Shown: piece by piece, positions 45,405 through 57,437 of the stretch
Layout: every line of letters begins with the position of its first letter
Numbering within the stretch: position 1 is the first letter of the stretch
Translations under genes and position numbers: made by a program
The notes under the pieces: generated by a model
Database searches by the model: none
What the model saw: the letters and a program-made list of their open reading frames with translations, nothing else
Told to the model about the DNA's origin: nothing
DNA from: Cristatella mucedo
Lineage: Eukaryota; Bryozoa; Phylactolaemata; Cristatellidae
NCBI GenBank assembly: GCA_009760855.2
Contig: WPIO01000005.1
Span: 3,122,501 to 3,186,500, forward strand
Direction: 5' to 3'
Length of the DNA stretch: 64,000 bases

Positions 45405-46690
45405 TAATAATAATAATTATGATAAAAAATATTTATACATTTACATAGCACCCTCAGAGAACTAAATCTCTCTCTAGACATTTACATTTGCAGTAAAGAA
45501 GCATTCTCGAATGGTTGGTTAATGGGAGTATGCTCAATAACAGCAAGCATAACACGGCTAGAGGTGACAATGACCTGGACAGGGTCAGCAGGTAAATATG
45601 GGTGGTGGTAGCATGCAAAACTTTAGCATGCATAAGCACACAAAGGACGAATCACATGGACCCACTAAAGGCTGACAATTATGTAACATATCATATGTGA
45701 CAAATATGTGTGTTACTTTTTAAATTTGTCAAGCCAGGAGTTGTCGTGATGCCAGTCGGGAGTGAGTGTCAGGCTTTAGGAAAATACAAACTGAAGGCGG
45801 TCTCCAAAGGATTTGAGTTACATGCAAAGTGTTGGTAAACGATTAGTTCCGAAAAGTGGGTCGCATAGTTCTTAACCTGGTGTGGGAGTAGATCTGATAG
45901 ATAGGCTGGAGCCAACAAAATGCCTCAATGTGAGTGACAGAACCTTGATGTCGATGCAGTGCTTGGCTGGGAGCCAGTGAATGTCAGCTAAAAGGGATTT
46001 GATGTGGCAACTGCAACACTTACAACAGACAAGACTAGCTGTTAAGTTTTGCACCAGATGTAAGCACCTGATTATACAGGCTGGTAAACCAGCAAGCAGT
46101 GAGTTACCGAAGTGTTCACAAATGCATAGGCCAGTTAAGATGTTTTATCACTATCTAAACAAGCCTGAATTTTAGCAATGTTATGTAGCTGAAAGTAGGC
46201 AGGTTTGACTGTGGAACTGATGTGGTTGTCTAATGAAAGGTCACTTTGGAACAGGACACCTATATTGCATGCAGATTCAACAGGAGATATGCATGCAGAG
46301 CCGATTTTGAGCGTTAGGTTTCAAATTTCTGAATCACACTTGGTTGCCCATATCTATCTAGTAAGTTTGTTTTTATCATTCAATTTAAGAAAGTTTGCTG
46401 CTATCCCTGTTCGGATGTCATCAATAAATGCAGCAAGGGAGGTGAGACAATTTGACATGCTGGAGGGCTTGGAGCGATCAAAGCCAACTTGCAACTGAGT
46501 GTCATCAGCATAGAAGTGAAAGACTAGGATGTGTGTGGTAATCACATCAGCAAGAGCGAGAGTATAAACCGTGAAGCAAACAAGACCAAGCACAGAAGCC
46601 TGAGGTATGCCATATTTCAGTACGTTCTTCGAATAGCCTTTGTTCATTCATGTCAATACTCTGGAGTCTCTCACTGACTTAAACCATTAT
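45405..46690 (-). mobile_element. LINE-A relic with YADD reverse transcriptase block, antisense
   Basis: The minus strand at 46354-46647 reads VLKYGIPQASVLGLVCFTVY, then HILVFHFYADDTQLQVGF, then NCLTSLAAFIDDIRTGIAAN. The GIPQxSVLG block and the catalytic FYADD are both present. Further 3' are frameshifted LHWLPAKHCIDIKVLSLT sequences, the 3' UTR and the tail hairpin at about 45450-45485, with a TTATTATTATGGC-type tail. About 1.3 kb, 5'-truncated within the RT. It lies antisense in the intron between the two CUB1 exons. Confidence 0.9.
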
Positions 46691-46842
46691 AGTACAATTC
46701 CAGTGATACCCAGGCAAGATGAGAGGCACTCGAGCAGGAACAATTAACTCTGCCGATGTTGGGTGAAGTAATTATCAAGACCAGCATCTCTAGCACATAG
46801 AGTTACATAAAACATTAGCTGATTTAGAAGCCTTATTTTTTT

Positions 46843-46975
46843 AGCAGCAGGAGAGCACTTATAGCTATTACCACCACTTGCACTTGGCGATACATGCGCC
46901 CACTGCAGGATTCGAACCCGCGACTTCGGTTTCGAAGAGCAAGTGCCTTAGCTCCTGGACCATCACGGCCCTAAA
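46843..46975 (-). mobile_element. SINE-B copy, antisense
   Basis: + strand view: TATTACCACCACTTGCACTT, CCCACTGCAGGATTCGAACC (B-box complement) and GACCATCACGGCCC. Good preservation of the tRNA-like part, GGTTCGAATCCTGCAGTGGG on the minus strand. Confidence 0.8.
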
Positions 46976-47072
46976 GGCTTTAAGTTTAATTTGCACAAAT
47001 AAGTAACTTCTGTAATTGCACAGCTGGTTATTTATTGTTCAACAAGAAAGAGTCTTTTAAGATATTGTTTTA

Positions 47073-47155
47073 ATGGGCTCGAGCCCCGAGGCATATGTGA
47101 AGCGCCTGAATAGAGATTAAGTTCTCTTGGGGCGCTATATAAATAAATTATATTT
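47073..47155 (+). mobile_element. SINE-A copy, 5'-truncated
   Basis: Starts at the B-box (TGGGCTCGAGCCCCGAGGCA) and continues through GAATAGAGATTAAGTTCTCT and TGGGGCGCTATATAAATAAA. The tRNA-like 5' half is absent, and the 3' part is almost consensus. Confidence 0.85.
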
Positions 47156-47331
47156 TGTATTACTTTTTTCCGGCTAGGCGAAATCGTAGTTCTAAATGCA
47201 ACCCATACCCAAGAGCTATACGGAGGGTGCATTGTGTGGGCAATATATAGAAAAGTTACCTGCAGATGGATCTTGATATAGGATTGGCGAAGTGGCTCGT
47301 GCAGAATCCTCGCCAGTCTGACTGTTTGCAG

Positions 47332-47565
47332 GTCAGGTGGCTCATCTAGAGTTTGATGACTTCTCCCTCGAGAAATCGGCAGAATGCCTGGCTGACTATC
47401 TGGAAGTAAGCGAGGGTGAGCATGTGGGGCAAGGAAAGCTTATCGGTAGGTTTTGTGGCATCGGAAGACCTCCAGCCGTAAAAGCCATTACAGACCTCCA
47501 TCTCCGTTTCCATTCCAACAGGCCAGTTTCGGGCCGTGGTTTCTTGATTTCATATAAAATTGAAG
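47332..47565 (+). CDS. tld-like: Tolloid-like exon: CUB1, second half
   Basis: Reads VAHLEFDDFSLEKSAECLAD, YLEVSEG, GKLIGRFCGIGRPPAVKA, LHLRFHSNRPVSGRGFLISY. It holds the second CUB disulfide pair (AEC and GRFCG). Acidic residues of the CUB calcium site are at LE..CLADYLEV. The SGRGFLISY end is the last CUB strand. The acceptor TTTGCAG and the donor GAAG|GTAAG are strong, phase 1 on both sides. Combined with 43950-44066 it makes a complete, undamaged CUB domain. Confidence 0.95.
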
Positions 47566-47751
47566 GTAAGTATTTCAGCTCAATACCCCGCAATATTCTA
47601 AAATTTGCTGTGTGCATCGCTTTCCTGATATGTTTCATCTGATTCAACAGAAACCGGTGATGCAAATTCCTCTCTGATTTTGCATGATGCAGAGTATTGA
47701 AGTACTTTAGCTCTTCAATACTCTGATCATAAGTTTGGTTGCTCTTCGCAG

Positions 47752-47871
47752 ACGTCAATGACATTAACTGGCCAATTCATGGCATGGAAATTAATACCCA
47801 TCTCAGCCACGGAAAAGGAAATGACGGTTTACAACATGCTGACATACCAGTTGCTCTGCTAGATATGAAAG
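47752..47871 (+). CDS. tld-like: Tolloid-like exon: probable CUB2 first half lacking cysteines
   Basis: Reads VNDINWPIHGMEINTHLSHG then KGNDGLQHADIPVALLDMK. Flanked by CTTCGCAG and AAAG|GTAATC. It is phase 1 on both sides and 120 bp long, the same size and phase as the CUB1 first-half exon (117 bp). Aligned by position, QHADIPVALLDMKG corresponds to CUB1 DHDCTWRISVKQG, with Ala replacing the Cys. The initial Cys-Gly-Gly is replaced by DVND. Both partners of the first CUB disulfide are thus missing together. It could also be a lineage-specific linker. The matching second half of CUB2 was not found before 52 kb. Confidence 0.6.
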
Positions 47872-47935
47872 GTAATCATTTCTTGCTTATAACAGTGCTT
47901 ACTTGGTTATACTAGCTGATTTAGCAGCCTCTTTT

Positions 47936-48072
47936 GTATAGCGACAGAAGAGCCTTTACGGCTATCACCGCGGCTTGCAGTGGCGATAAAGGATCGCCCA
48001 CCACACGATTCAAAGCTTCGACTTCTTGGCCAAGGTTGTTGAAAAGCAACCGCATTACCACTGAGCCATTAC
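47936..48072 (-). mobile_element. SINE-B copy, antisense
   Basis: + strand view: AGCCTTTACGGCTATCACCG, AAAGGATCGCCCACCACACG, TTGAAAAGCAACCGCATTAC. It starts 64 bp after the CUB2 half exon. Confidence 0.75.
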
Positions 48073-49124
48073 TGTACACTTATAAAGTTGCTTTGACATG
48101 CTTGTTCCTTCTCGGTAATGTACGATCTAATGTTGATGCACCCCGAATAATCAAGCAAGCATAAAGAAGGAATATTAAAGGTAATGCCCTAGTATTACTT
48201 TTATAAATCCATTTCAGTTTATCTGCTACTCCACTTGATTGATAGCTATCATTTTGAACTTTCAGTGGCCACTCATTTACATTCTAGCCTATGTAGAGCA
48301 TCTATTTATCTATACATTTACTGATAAGAGTTAGACCTAGTAATGATCAATTCAGTAGTAATCAATTAGTAATGATAATCATCAATAATCAATAATCAAT
48401 TAGTAATGATCAATTCAGACATTGATACATATTTTCCTCTGGTAATTTATGCTCATGCTAAACACTATTATATTTCAGCCATGGTTTTGTAACCTCAGAT
48501 TGAGTGATCTCATAATATCGTTTCAAAAGATCCTGTGACCATTGTTTATAAATTGAGGCAAATTCGGATGTATAAGTTCTCTGTTATGCTCTGTTCATGG
48601 GCGGTTTGTAGTTGGAGCTTACGGCAGGCAGCTGGAATCTTGGCATACCTATAGCCGACCTGAGCCCATGGCAGTGCCCTCAAAGGGTTGAGTCATATTT
48701 CCATGGTTGTCTATTTTTTTGCCAGTTTTCGAGACTCTTGTTAACTTCTGAAAACTCGTAGTGCGACTTTTGTCATGTCAGATATGCTTAATTTTGAACA
48801 ACATTGGCTTTTTATTGCTAATTGTGAGATGTAAGTCCCTTATGGAGATGATTAAACTCGGTATTTTTAAGTTCTGCCTCCTTATTGGAAACTCTTTTAC
48901 AGTCATCCAACTTATCCAACACATATACATACAGCTGCAGATGTTTGTGTATAACATGTAAGATAAAGAATTATATCTGCAGCTCATTGATGATGCAAAG
49001 CTTGAGCCAGCAATCAATTTCCGACCGTTTCAGTGAGTCTTATTTCTGGGAGTTAAATGCTGCCTGACAACCAAGATAAATAAACTGGCCTGTAAATGCT
49101 TCAAGTTTATTAATCATAATAAAG
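48073..49124. other. Intron sequence; TAAT-rich direct repeats at 48341-48418
   Basis: TAATGATCAATTCAG occurs at 48341 and again ending at 48418. Many AATCAAT/TAAT units lie between. The remainder is unique sequence. I looked here for the second half of CUB2 and did not find it. Confidence 0.45.
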
Positions 49125-51721
49125 AATTGTACAGCAACTTAAGAGAACTGAGTCTCTATCTAGGCACTTTACAAATGCTGGGAAGGAAGAATCATGCCAA
49201 TTGATTGGTGATAACATGCACTGTGTCAGCATGGATAAGCACGCAGAGGGCAGTTTATACGGAACGAGCAAATGCTATATAGAACGGGTGGGTTTTTAGC
49301 TTTTTGTTCTTCAATTAGGTCAAGTCAGTGAATGACGGAACATAAGTCGATAGTGAGTCCTAGGCTTTGTGGGCCTAGGAGCTGAAGGTACAGTCTTTAG
49401 AGGATTTGAGATCGGTTAGAGACATAGCCAAATAAGTTGAGTCATAAGAGTGGGTGGTGAAATATGAGCCTGGTATTATACAAAGCCTGTGAAGGATCTA
49501 TTTCAGATAGTTAGTTAGGCCGGGGCAACGTAATTAATGGACCTGACAGTGGGAGTGACAGAACATCGACGTCGATACACTGTGTGATCGAGAGCCAGTG
49601 CAGGCCACTGGAAGTGGTGTGATGTGGCAGCTGTGGCCTTTACGACGAACAAACTTAGCTGCCGAGTCTTGCTCGAGTAAGCTTCTTGTTGCATCGCAGG
49701 TAGATTTGTGAGTCGTGAGCGGTATAAGTCTTGGAAGGGGATGCCCCAACTGCAGGGATGGACTTGGCTGTGGAACCTTCATCTAAGTGCAAATTTGAAA
49801 TGTTGGGCAGCTGAATGTAGGCAGACTTGACTTGGGAGCTGGTTTGGTCATATAATCGAAGGTCATTTTGGAACAGGACGTCGGGATTCCGTGCAGGTGC
49901 TACAGAAGATCTGCTTGCCCAGCTCATTATGAGGGCGAAAATTTATAATCTCTGACTAGTGCCATTTATCCATCATTAGTAAGTTGGCTTTTATTGTCAT
50001 TTGATTGGTGAAAGTAAGCTGCCACCCAATTCCAAATGGCAGCAATACAATGTTGCAGCTGAGTTGAGAGATTTCCATGTTCTAGAATCCCGGTAGGGAT
50101 CAAAACACAGGTACAGCTGTGTGCCATCTGCATACAAGTGAACATCGGCACAAGAGAGAGTATAAATTTCGAAAAGAAGTGAACCTAAGTCATACGCTAG
50201 GTCTATCTCATACTTTAAAGGCTCACCTGACGAACGGTGGCCTTACCGACATATGCTTTCTAAAATCTCCCACTGAGATAGGACCTAAACTATTGCAGTG
50301 CCAGTGCCATTGATGGCCAGACGAGATAATAGGTGGTAAAGAATATATTGATGATCAATTGTATCAAATGCTGCCGAGATCCAGGTTAACTAGCAGGGAC
50401 AGGCTACCTAATTCAACATTCATAGAAGGTCTTTATACATTTCCCATGCTGCTGACTCTTTGGAGTAATAATTATAAAGCCTAAAAAAGAACTTGCTTGC
50501 TAGCTTTTTATGTTTTGTGGTAGGAAGACTGGCATAGGGTTCCTTAAATTCTCCTGGTCTAGGGCCGATATCTTCATGAGAGGACAAACAAAAACCTGTT
50601 TGAACGATGTAGGAATACAACCTGAGGCTAAAGACATTTGTAAATTTTAGTAACGCTCGGAAGTCGCAAACCTGGGCATCTCAGAAGAAGATTAGTTAGT
50701 TGGCATGGAGTCTAGGGGGCTAGTTGTATTCTCAGAGTGCGAGGTGAAATTCGAGATGAAGTCAGTGGTGGCAGGCTTGAAGTTGCATGCAGAGGTAGAG
50801 GTGTGAAAGAAGTGTCTAGTATTAGTTTTAGCTTTGCAATGAGGTCTCTGGTCTTATCTATTCTTCCGAGAATTAAACTGAATAAACGAAATTTAGATCG
50901 AGGAAGCATCACTAGGTAAGGTGAGGAGGGTTAAGGTTGATGGTCGACATCATCATACTTGGATCGTGCATCTGTGATTCTGCTATGTTCTTATAGAAGT
51001 TACACCTGTCTCTAGCTAAGATAAATTGATACGACCTACAATGGTCATCGTATGCCAGTCGCTGGATAGTCAGTGCTAATGTTGTACATGCTTTCAGAGT
51101 TTGCAATCAATCATCCTAGCTAGTTGAACATCTTAAGGAAATGGTAGGTTATCTGGGTGAGTGGTTAACCAGAGAAGCAAACTCGTCCATAAAAATATTT
51201 AGCAGCGTGTTGTAGCACTCCACCAATAAGGGCTGGTTGGAAGGAAGATTGAGCAGTAGGGAAAGCGACAAGTATCCATGTCAAGGATATCAAGGTTGTG
51301 CAATTCACAGAAAAATTCTTTTGGTATAGAAGATAAACTGCACAGTGGATGAGATCCAGAATACGGTCAGATGTGCAGAATTTAGTAATATTATGATTCG
51401 GCAGTTTGGATCAATCACTGGAGAGTATTTCATCGAGTTTGTAACCTTTGCGATGAGTCGGCTTATGCTCATGAGCCACTAGAAAAAATGACTATAGTCA
51501 TTGAACAAAATTTGGCGCATATGGGATCAGTTGTACTTATCAAAGTGAATGTTAAAGTCACCCTGTGTGTGGAAAGGACGATATCTTGACTCCAAAATTG
51601 TAATGACATCGGTAAATTCTTAAAGAATAAAGCATTGATGACCTTAGGGTTATAGATAACTTTGCCACAAGTGGCAGCTTGCAATTGGATAAACTCAGTA
51701 TAAGAGATTCGAAATAATGTA
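49125..51721 (-). mobile_element. LINE-A, longest copy (endonuclease to 3' end), antisense
   Basis: From the right, the minus strand reads QGDFNIHFDKYN near 51.55 kb (the GDFNxH block of the AP endonuclease). Then linker sequence near 51.4 kb, RT with VHLYADGTQLYLCFDPYR near 50.1 kb, the frameshifted post-RT region (49.5-49.9 kb), the 3' UTR and the tail hairpin at 49140-49175. YADG replaces the catalytic YADD, so the second active-site aspartate is lost. Many frameshifts. About 2.6 kb of an element that should be at least 3 kb. Confidence 0.85.
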
Positions 51722-51975
51722 ATAATGTAATAATGTAATAATGTATCTCCGTCAGTAACTCCACAAAGTCATAAAGACCATGTGGGTGTTACGCAGGAGA
51801 GTTTTGTATAGCGCACTCACAGCCTAAGCGGCTTTCGGTACGCATTCGGTAGCCAACAGACTTCGTCTCACGCAACAAAGAGAAAGTGGGAAGCATAGCA
51901 GAGTTAGGAGAGCAATACTGCTTCGAGGCAACTGCAAATGGCTCGAAAACAATAGAGGAGCAAGCAACAATGACT
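51722..51975 (-). mobile_element. LINE-B 3' fragment, antisense
   Basis: + strand view: repeated AATGTAAT tail, then GTATCTCCGTCAGTAACTCC, TGGGTGTTACGCAGGAGAGT and AACAGACTTCGTCTCACGC. This is the reverse complement of the 3' end at 26.1-26.35 and 58.6-58.8 kb. The 3' tail is a pentanucleotide/decamer-like repeat of TTACATTA. Confidence 0.85.
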
Positions 51976-52054
51976 ACTCCACGGTCACTTTTGACGGATC
52001 TCGGCGTATGAAAGAATTCAAGAAATAACTGATTTGCTCATAACGTCCGAACTT

Positions 52055-52142
52055 CTTCTGCAGCAAATGCAAAGTGCCTTGAGAGAGATTGAGTTCTCTG
52101 AGGGTGCTTTATCAAGTGTATTATTATTATTATTATTATTAA
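52055..52142 (+). mobile_element. LINE-A 3' end, sense
   Basis: TGCAGCAAATGCAAAGTGCC, GAGAGAGATTGAGTTCTCTG, AGGGTGCTTTATCAAGTG and a (TTA)n tail. Confidence 0.85.
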
Positions 52143-52373
52143 CTTGTTTCATCTGGGAAGCCTTCGGAAAATTCCCAATTCACAAATTCTGGAAGAAGCA
52201 GCGACATCCAGGATTGCATTCAAACGAGAATAATCCACGATAGGCACTCACGGTCGCACCGAATATTATGTTCTGCAAGAGTAGTCGAAGCTATAGTGGC
52301 GTGTTGCTATGGTGCAGGAGATCATGCCAACAGGACGAGTGGCACAAGCAGCAACCATTTAGATGTCTGCAAG

Positions 52374-52543
52374 CTCGTGATTTCGTATGCGATTTGGATA
52401 ATAGCAAACATATGTGCTTGAAACAGGTCTTAGCTCTGTCAGTTTCCATATTCCGCTCTCATAAGAGCTTTGATTTTCGAAACATACATTATCAGTGTAA
52501 ATGCAAGGCCGGCTTCTTGTTGAACTGGAAGCAGACCTGCTAA
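52374..52543 (+). pseudogene. Damaged EGF1-like exon of the Tolloid-like gene (candidate)
   Basis: RDFVCDLDNSKHMCLKQ is followed, after about 14 unrelated residues, by FRNIHYQCKCKAGFLLNWKQ and TC, then a stop codon (52541-52543). The ends fit the calcium-binding EGF pattern (acidic start, C..C, and YxCxCxxGFxL..C), and the location between CUB2 and CUB3 is where EGF1 belongs. Faults: the third cysteine is replaced by Phe, there is an insertion in the middle, and a stop follows the last cysteine with no GT donor. Phase 1 entry is possible at GCAAG. It may be a dead exon, a mis-assembled one, or a chance match. Confidence 0.35.
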
Positions 52544-52850
52544 CCGAGCTACATAGAGCCATTACATGCGCAAAGTGAAAAAGTAGACTACTACATCCAA
52601 GGCATGTTTTTCTTGGTCTGTATGTAAACGTCATCGGCAAAAGCAAGGTCGTGCCTAGTTGCGATGTTCCTTGACTTCCGCTTAGGCATTGGCTGTGCTG
52701 TGAAGTAGCCTGTGCTGCAGATAACTTGAGAGCAAGACCCATATATAGACGGCCGTCTAGTGCATGTTTCGCTTGCTAGCTTGTATTTTTCTGACGTTTT
52801 CTTGTGGTGATGCCTCTAACTCAAAGCACCGTAATTTGTCTCTACTCCAG

Positions 52851-52952
52851 AATGTGTGAAGGTGATGAGGGCACGAAAGGGCCGATACAATACACTTCTG
52901 GCACCAGCCAGGCCACGCCGGGACTTCACGTGTTCACTCATCATTGATGGAG
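52851..52952 (+). CDS. tld-like: Tolloid-like exon: CUB3 first half (divergent)
   Basis: Reads CVKVMRARKGRYNTLLAPAR then PRRDFTCSLIIDG. It keeps the spacing of a CUB start: Cys, a G at position 10, an AP replacing the usual SP, the second Cys, then a hydrophobic strand ending in G. The usual CGG and the Trp after the second Cys are lost. The acceptor TCTACTCCAG and donor GGAG|GTACAA are good, and phase 1 on both sides matches the other half-CUB exons. It joins in frame to 56024. Confidence 0.6.
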
Positions 52953-54395
52953 GTACAACGTGCTTTCCAAGTACTTTTGCTGTGACTTTGGATCGGATTA
53001 ATTTCTCGCGAACGGATAGTTCTTATGCCATTAATTGCTTGTGCAGGTGATATGTTGATGCCAAGGTTAAGTGTATTCCCGGGAATAACGAGTGCTAGCT
53101 ATCCTCAGATTTCCTCTATCTATCTATGCCTATAGCTATCCTTTACTTTTATTAGCTGAAGAAGGACCTGCCTGTTTAGTGTCCAAATATCGCTGGTCTC
53201 AAACAAGATTTCACTAGCAAAGCTGAGTGCGTGCCGTCGTGCGATTAGATCCACACGCCCGTTTGGGATTATTTGTATTGCTGGTAAGGCATGTAATTAG
53301 TGGTTTGTGTTACTTAGTAAAAATAGACACGTGTGCACTTCTGTTCATAAATAGTAGAATCTGGATAGACGCTGATGTTACGCTTTTGCATGGTGCCCTG
53401 ACGATTCATCTACGAACGATTAATCCTTGGATAGACTATTCATCCTCGGATGAGTCACCCACGGGCGATTCATTCAGAAAAATATTTAAACTTCTTAATA
53501 TGAATTGCTTAAGGCCTTCCACCGGAAAAATTTGGAAACAAATACCGTAAATTAGGGTTTAGGGTTTCTTGTCAGCACGAACAGTCAGTGGATTAAACGT
53601 CGTAGAACCGTTGTATTGCTATTTTTAATAGCTAATGATCTTGATATGTGGTTGTCAAGAAATTCCATGCTTATTTGCATGGTTCTTATCCTATTGTAAC
53701 GGATCAAGAAGGACTCAGAAAATCACCATGACAATCAAGAATACATGTACCTGAGTGCAGCTTTGTAAGGCTTTTTGATTAGATTCTGGTTCGGTTGGAC
53801 TCAAGCTATATGCAGGGATAAAAAATGGAGAGCTCATTTATAGAAGGCCAATTTGGTGATTCGGACCTTTAGCATGTAACTTACATCGCCGGACAATCTC
53901 TTGATGAAATATCCCCTGGACTTTGCCCCTCAAGCGGTCTGAATATTTTAAGACACATGCCCTTTCCCAGTAGAAGTCTTCAACCGTGCAGCAGCGTAGT
54001 GTACCTTCAAATGTAGCCGTAGGTACATACATGTTTCATACAGGTGTATATGTGTTTATGTCTGTGCATGCTCTAGCGGCTGATAATATGTATTTTGCAT
54101 TATACTTTAGATGTAGATATGTAGGTCGGTTTCTGCATGTGTGTGCATGCATTTCAGTGAACCTAGAAAGGCACGTTCATATTTCATCCATAGCGTTTTG
54201 TCTTTTGTGCAGAAACCAGTTTTTCTTTTCGGGTTGCTGTTTGCCCATGCTGCTCGAAGAAGCACCAGTGATTGTCAAAAATTCGGGTGTGGTGAAACCG
54301 AGCCAATCAGAGCGTGCTTTTCACTTATTGGCTATCATATCCTCTCCTTATCCCGGCCACCGAAAGGGTCAGCCTCACACAAGTTCGTATTAGTA
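52953..54395. other. Intron sequence, nothing recognised
   Basis: Unique sequence with two copies of TTAGGGT near 53555. Not telomeric, only two units. No exon or repeat family seen. Confidence 0.45.
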
Positions 54396-54397
54396 AC

Positions 54398-55179
<782 letters not shown>

Positions 55180-55304
55180 GCAGCCGAGCCTTAGCAGCTA
55201 TCCCCCCTAGCAGTGGACTATAAAGAATTGCGTGCTACTGAACTCAAGCGTACGATCTAGTGAAGAGCAGACACCTTACCCTTATGCGAAGATCCGGGCC
55301 TTAC
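55180..55304 (-). mobile_element. SINE-B copy, decayed, antisense
   Basis: + strand view: GAGCCTTAGCAGCTATCCCC, CTAGCAGTGGACTATAAAGA, ACTCAAGCGTACGATCT and ATCCGGGCC. Diverged but collinear with the other SINE-B copies. Confidence 0.6.
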
Positions 55305-55457
55305 CCTGGCTGCAAGTTAGTGCTTAGTACTTCCCAGCTGAAAAACGCACCTGTACCTCATAGTATTTGCTGGGTCCGCGTGAATTGTCGTTTATATGTT
55401 TAAGAGTGATGCCACCATGCATTTAATCGCTAACCGATTGACATGTCTGTTTTGTAG

Positions 55458-55512
55458 CGTACGTGAAGTGCCTAGAAATAGAATTAGTTCTCTTCGGGTG
55501 CTATGCAGATGT
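55458..55512 (+). mobile_element. SINE-A/LINE-A type 3' tail fragment
   Basis: ACGTGAAGTGCCTAGAAATA then GAATTAGTTCTCTTCGGGTG and CTATGCAG. It has the SINE-A downstream half with the LINE-like CTAGAAA side of the hairpin, so its parent family is ambiguous. Confidence 0.6.
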
Positions 55513-56023
55513 CTTCTTAGGTTTATTATACTTATTATTATTTGGTTATTAAAAATGAATGGTAAAGTCGGGATAATGTGGTCGCACACTGGCTCAATGC
55601 TTTCAAAAGAGTAGCATGCTGACTTTGGTATACTGATTGTCCCCCACCGGCAGCCGCCCATCGACAGTCACAGTTGCTTCAGCACATCGCAGCTGCTGTT
55701 GCTGCTTTAGCTTTTTTATACTGCTTCTACAATGGTTTTTCCAATTGCCTGAGTTGATTCATTCTCTAGTCAACGGCTCGCCCGAGAACCACTGTGCTAG
55801 CTAACTGGCTTGAGAAGCGACTGTTTTCCGCCACATCATGGGTGTGATGTTTGTGTAGGGCTTGTTTGTAAAATACCGGGCTTGATCCCAGATGCTTTCA
55901 TTTTTTGATCGCCGTGGATCGTCCAGCACTATACTAGCGCTTCTATTTGTTTGTGGTTGTAGCTCTTTTGAATAGTGATTTGTCGTAGGAGTTATGTGGT
56001 TGATTAATTTCGCGATATTTTAG

Positions 56024-56207
56024 GTCCTGAAGCACTCCATATCTGGCTGCGGCTAAACCTTGAGAAGACAGGATTAGTAGTGGATGGTATGCATTCAGGT
56101 AATACTAGTAATTGTGCTGGAACTATCTACAGAAGAATTTCAAGCCATATAGGATTGTTTGAAGCCGAGGCAACCCATGGCGAGGTCAGCAGCATGAGTC
56201 CAAAAAG
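56024..56207 (+). CDS. tld-like: Tolloid-like exon: CUB3 second part (divergent)
   Basis: Reads PEALHIWLRLNLEKTGLVVD, then SNCAGTIYRRIS, then HIGLFEAEATHGEVSSMSPK. LHIWLRLNLEK fits the strand LxLxFxxFxLE after the CxI segment of a CUB. SNCAGTIYRRI fits the C..DYVEV strand. IGLFEAEATHGEVSSM aligns with the GRFCGxxPPxxVSS block, with the fourth cysteine replaced. Phase 1 entry joins 52851-52952 exactly. The donor AAAAG|GTACGC leaves phase 2. A GAG|GTCAGC site at 56184 is a weaker alternative. The end of the domain was not identified. Confidence 0.55.
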
Positions 56208-57078
56208 GTACGCTTCCCTTCGATACAATTGCTAGTCACTCCTGATGCAACTGCCAGTTTTCTCCTCGGGTAATGCTATTTATGTTGGACCTGCAAAAGA
56301 AATTGCTTTATGTCATCCGTATGGCGTTATTTATAAACAGTAATTCTGGAGCCTAACAGGCAGTGTTCCTTGCTTGCAATACGATATGAATGTACTTACG
56401 CGGGTAGAATAGTACTTAGTGTTTAATGCTGAATATCCTGCATGGCCGATTGTTTCAAATCATGTGAAGTACAGCAATATCTGAATATTACCGAGATGAT
56501 ATGAAATTATAAACGATTACTCCAAAGAACTGCTGACCAAAAGTAAGAAATATAGGCATAGCATATGCAGGGGCATAATGAGAATATCAACCAATGTCCG
56601 CCTGAAAGATGTTCAAGGGCTGTACAACTATACTTATACAATCGAAATCAGACATATGTTATTGCAGTGATATACAGGCAGAGCTGAACTCACATCTCAA
56701 ATTCATATTGATTGGTTTAGTCTTGGCCGAGTTATGGAATTGACAAGACACAAAGCTACACGGTAAATGAAGTTGTTCTAAAGTCTCAACCTTGCACCTC
56801 AACAAGCTGCAAACATGTACCACGATTTGCTAGTGTTCAAAAAGTTAGGAAACAAGAAATACATAATGCAGTGATTGGTAAACAGGTTATCTGTCGATAT
56901 GTTGCTTCCGGTTACTTCCGGTTTAGTCATATTGTGCATATTCATTTTCCTTTAATGTGGAAATCTCAGTTTCCGATTTCATTTCCAACATTTTTGTCTC
57001 GTCAAAGCTGCCCTAAACACATTTTTGAATGTTGCGCTAGTTATTTAAGTATTTTCTCGGCCTTTAACCTTAATGCAT
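56208..57078. other. Intron sequence, nothing recognised
   Basis: Unique AT-rich sequence. No CUB C-terminal exon convincing enough to call. Confidence 0.4.
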
Positions 57079-57195
57079 CGGCAGAAGAACCATAGCGGCT
57101 ATCGCCCCAGATTGCAGGTGGTAATCTTAGATGCCTGCCGTGGAACTCAAGCCTACCACCTGGGACGTGAAGTGGGAGCACATTATCTCTTGGCC
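57079..57195 (-). mobile_element. SINE-B copy, decayed, antisense
   Basis: + strand view: AACCATAGCGGCTATCGCCC, GATTGCAGGTGGTAATC, GCCGTGGAACTCAAGCCTAC. Aligns with other SINE-B copies around the B-box. Confidence 0.6.
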
Positions 57196-57405
57196 AAGTT
57201 CTGTAGCTGCATGCTCATTCACTTTAGCTTTGGCTGCAGAATGTGATTAATTATATTATGCTTGAAAATCAAAGATTTTCGTTTGCCCGATTCGTGGCTT
57301 CACTGGGGCTTGCAGTTTCGAGAAAGTTCAATACGACTGTAACGGCAGCAATGCAGAGATTCTGCTGAAAATCTCTACTATAATCATTGTCTGGTCATCG
57401 CACAG

Positions 57406-57437
57406 ACACCAGCCACTGGATCTGGAATATGTCTTGG
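57406..57437 (+). other. Speculative 32-bp micro-exon
   Basis: Bounded by CGCACAG and CTTGG|GTATGT. Entering in phase 2 and leaving in phase 1, it would link the CUB3 exon (56207) to the EGF2 exon (59523), adding HQPLDLEYVL. The length is far shorter than a normal CUB end, so the phase match may be chance. Confidence 0.15.

Noticed and set aside
53552-53572. Telomere-like TTAGGGT repeat
   Set aside because: Only two units inside an intron.
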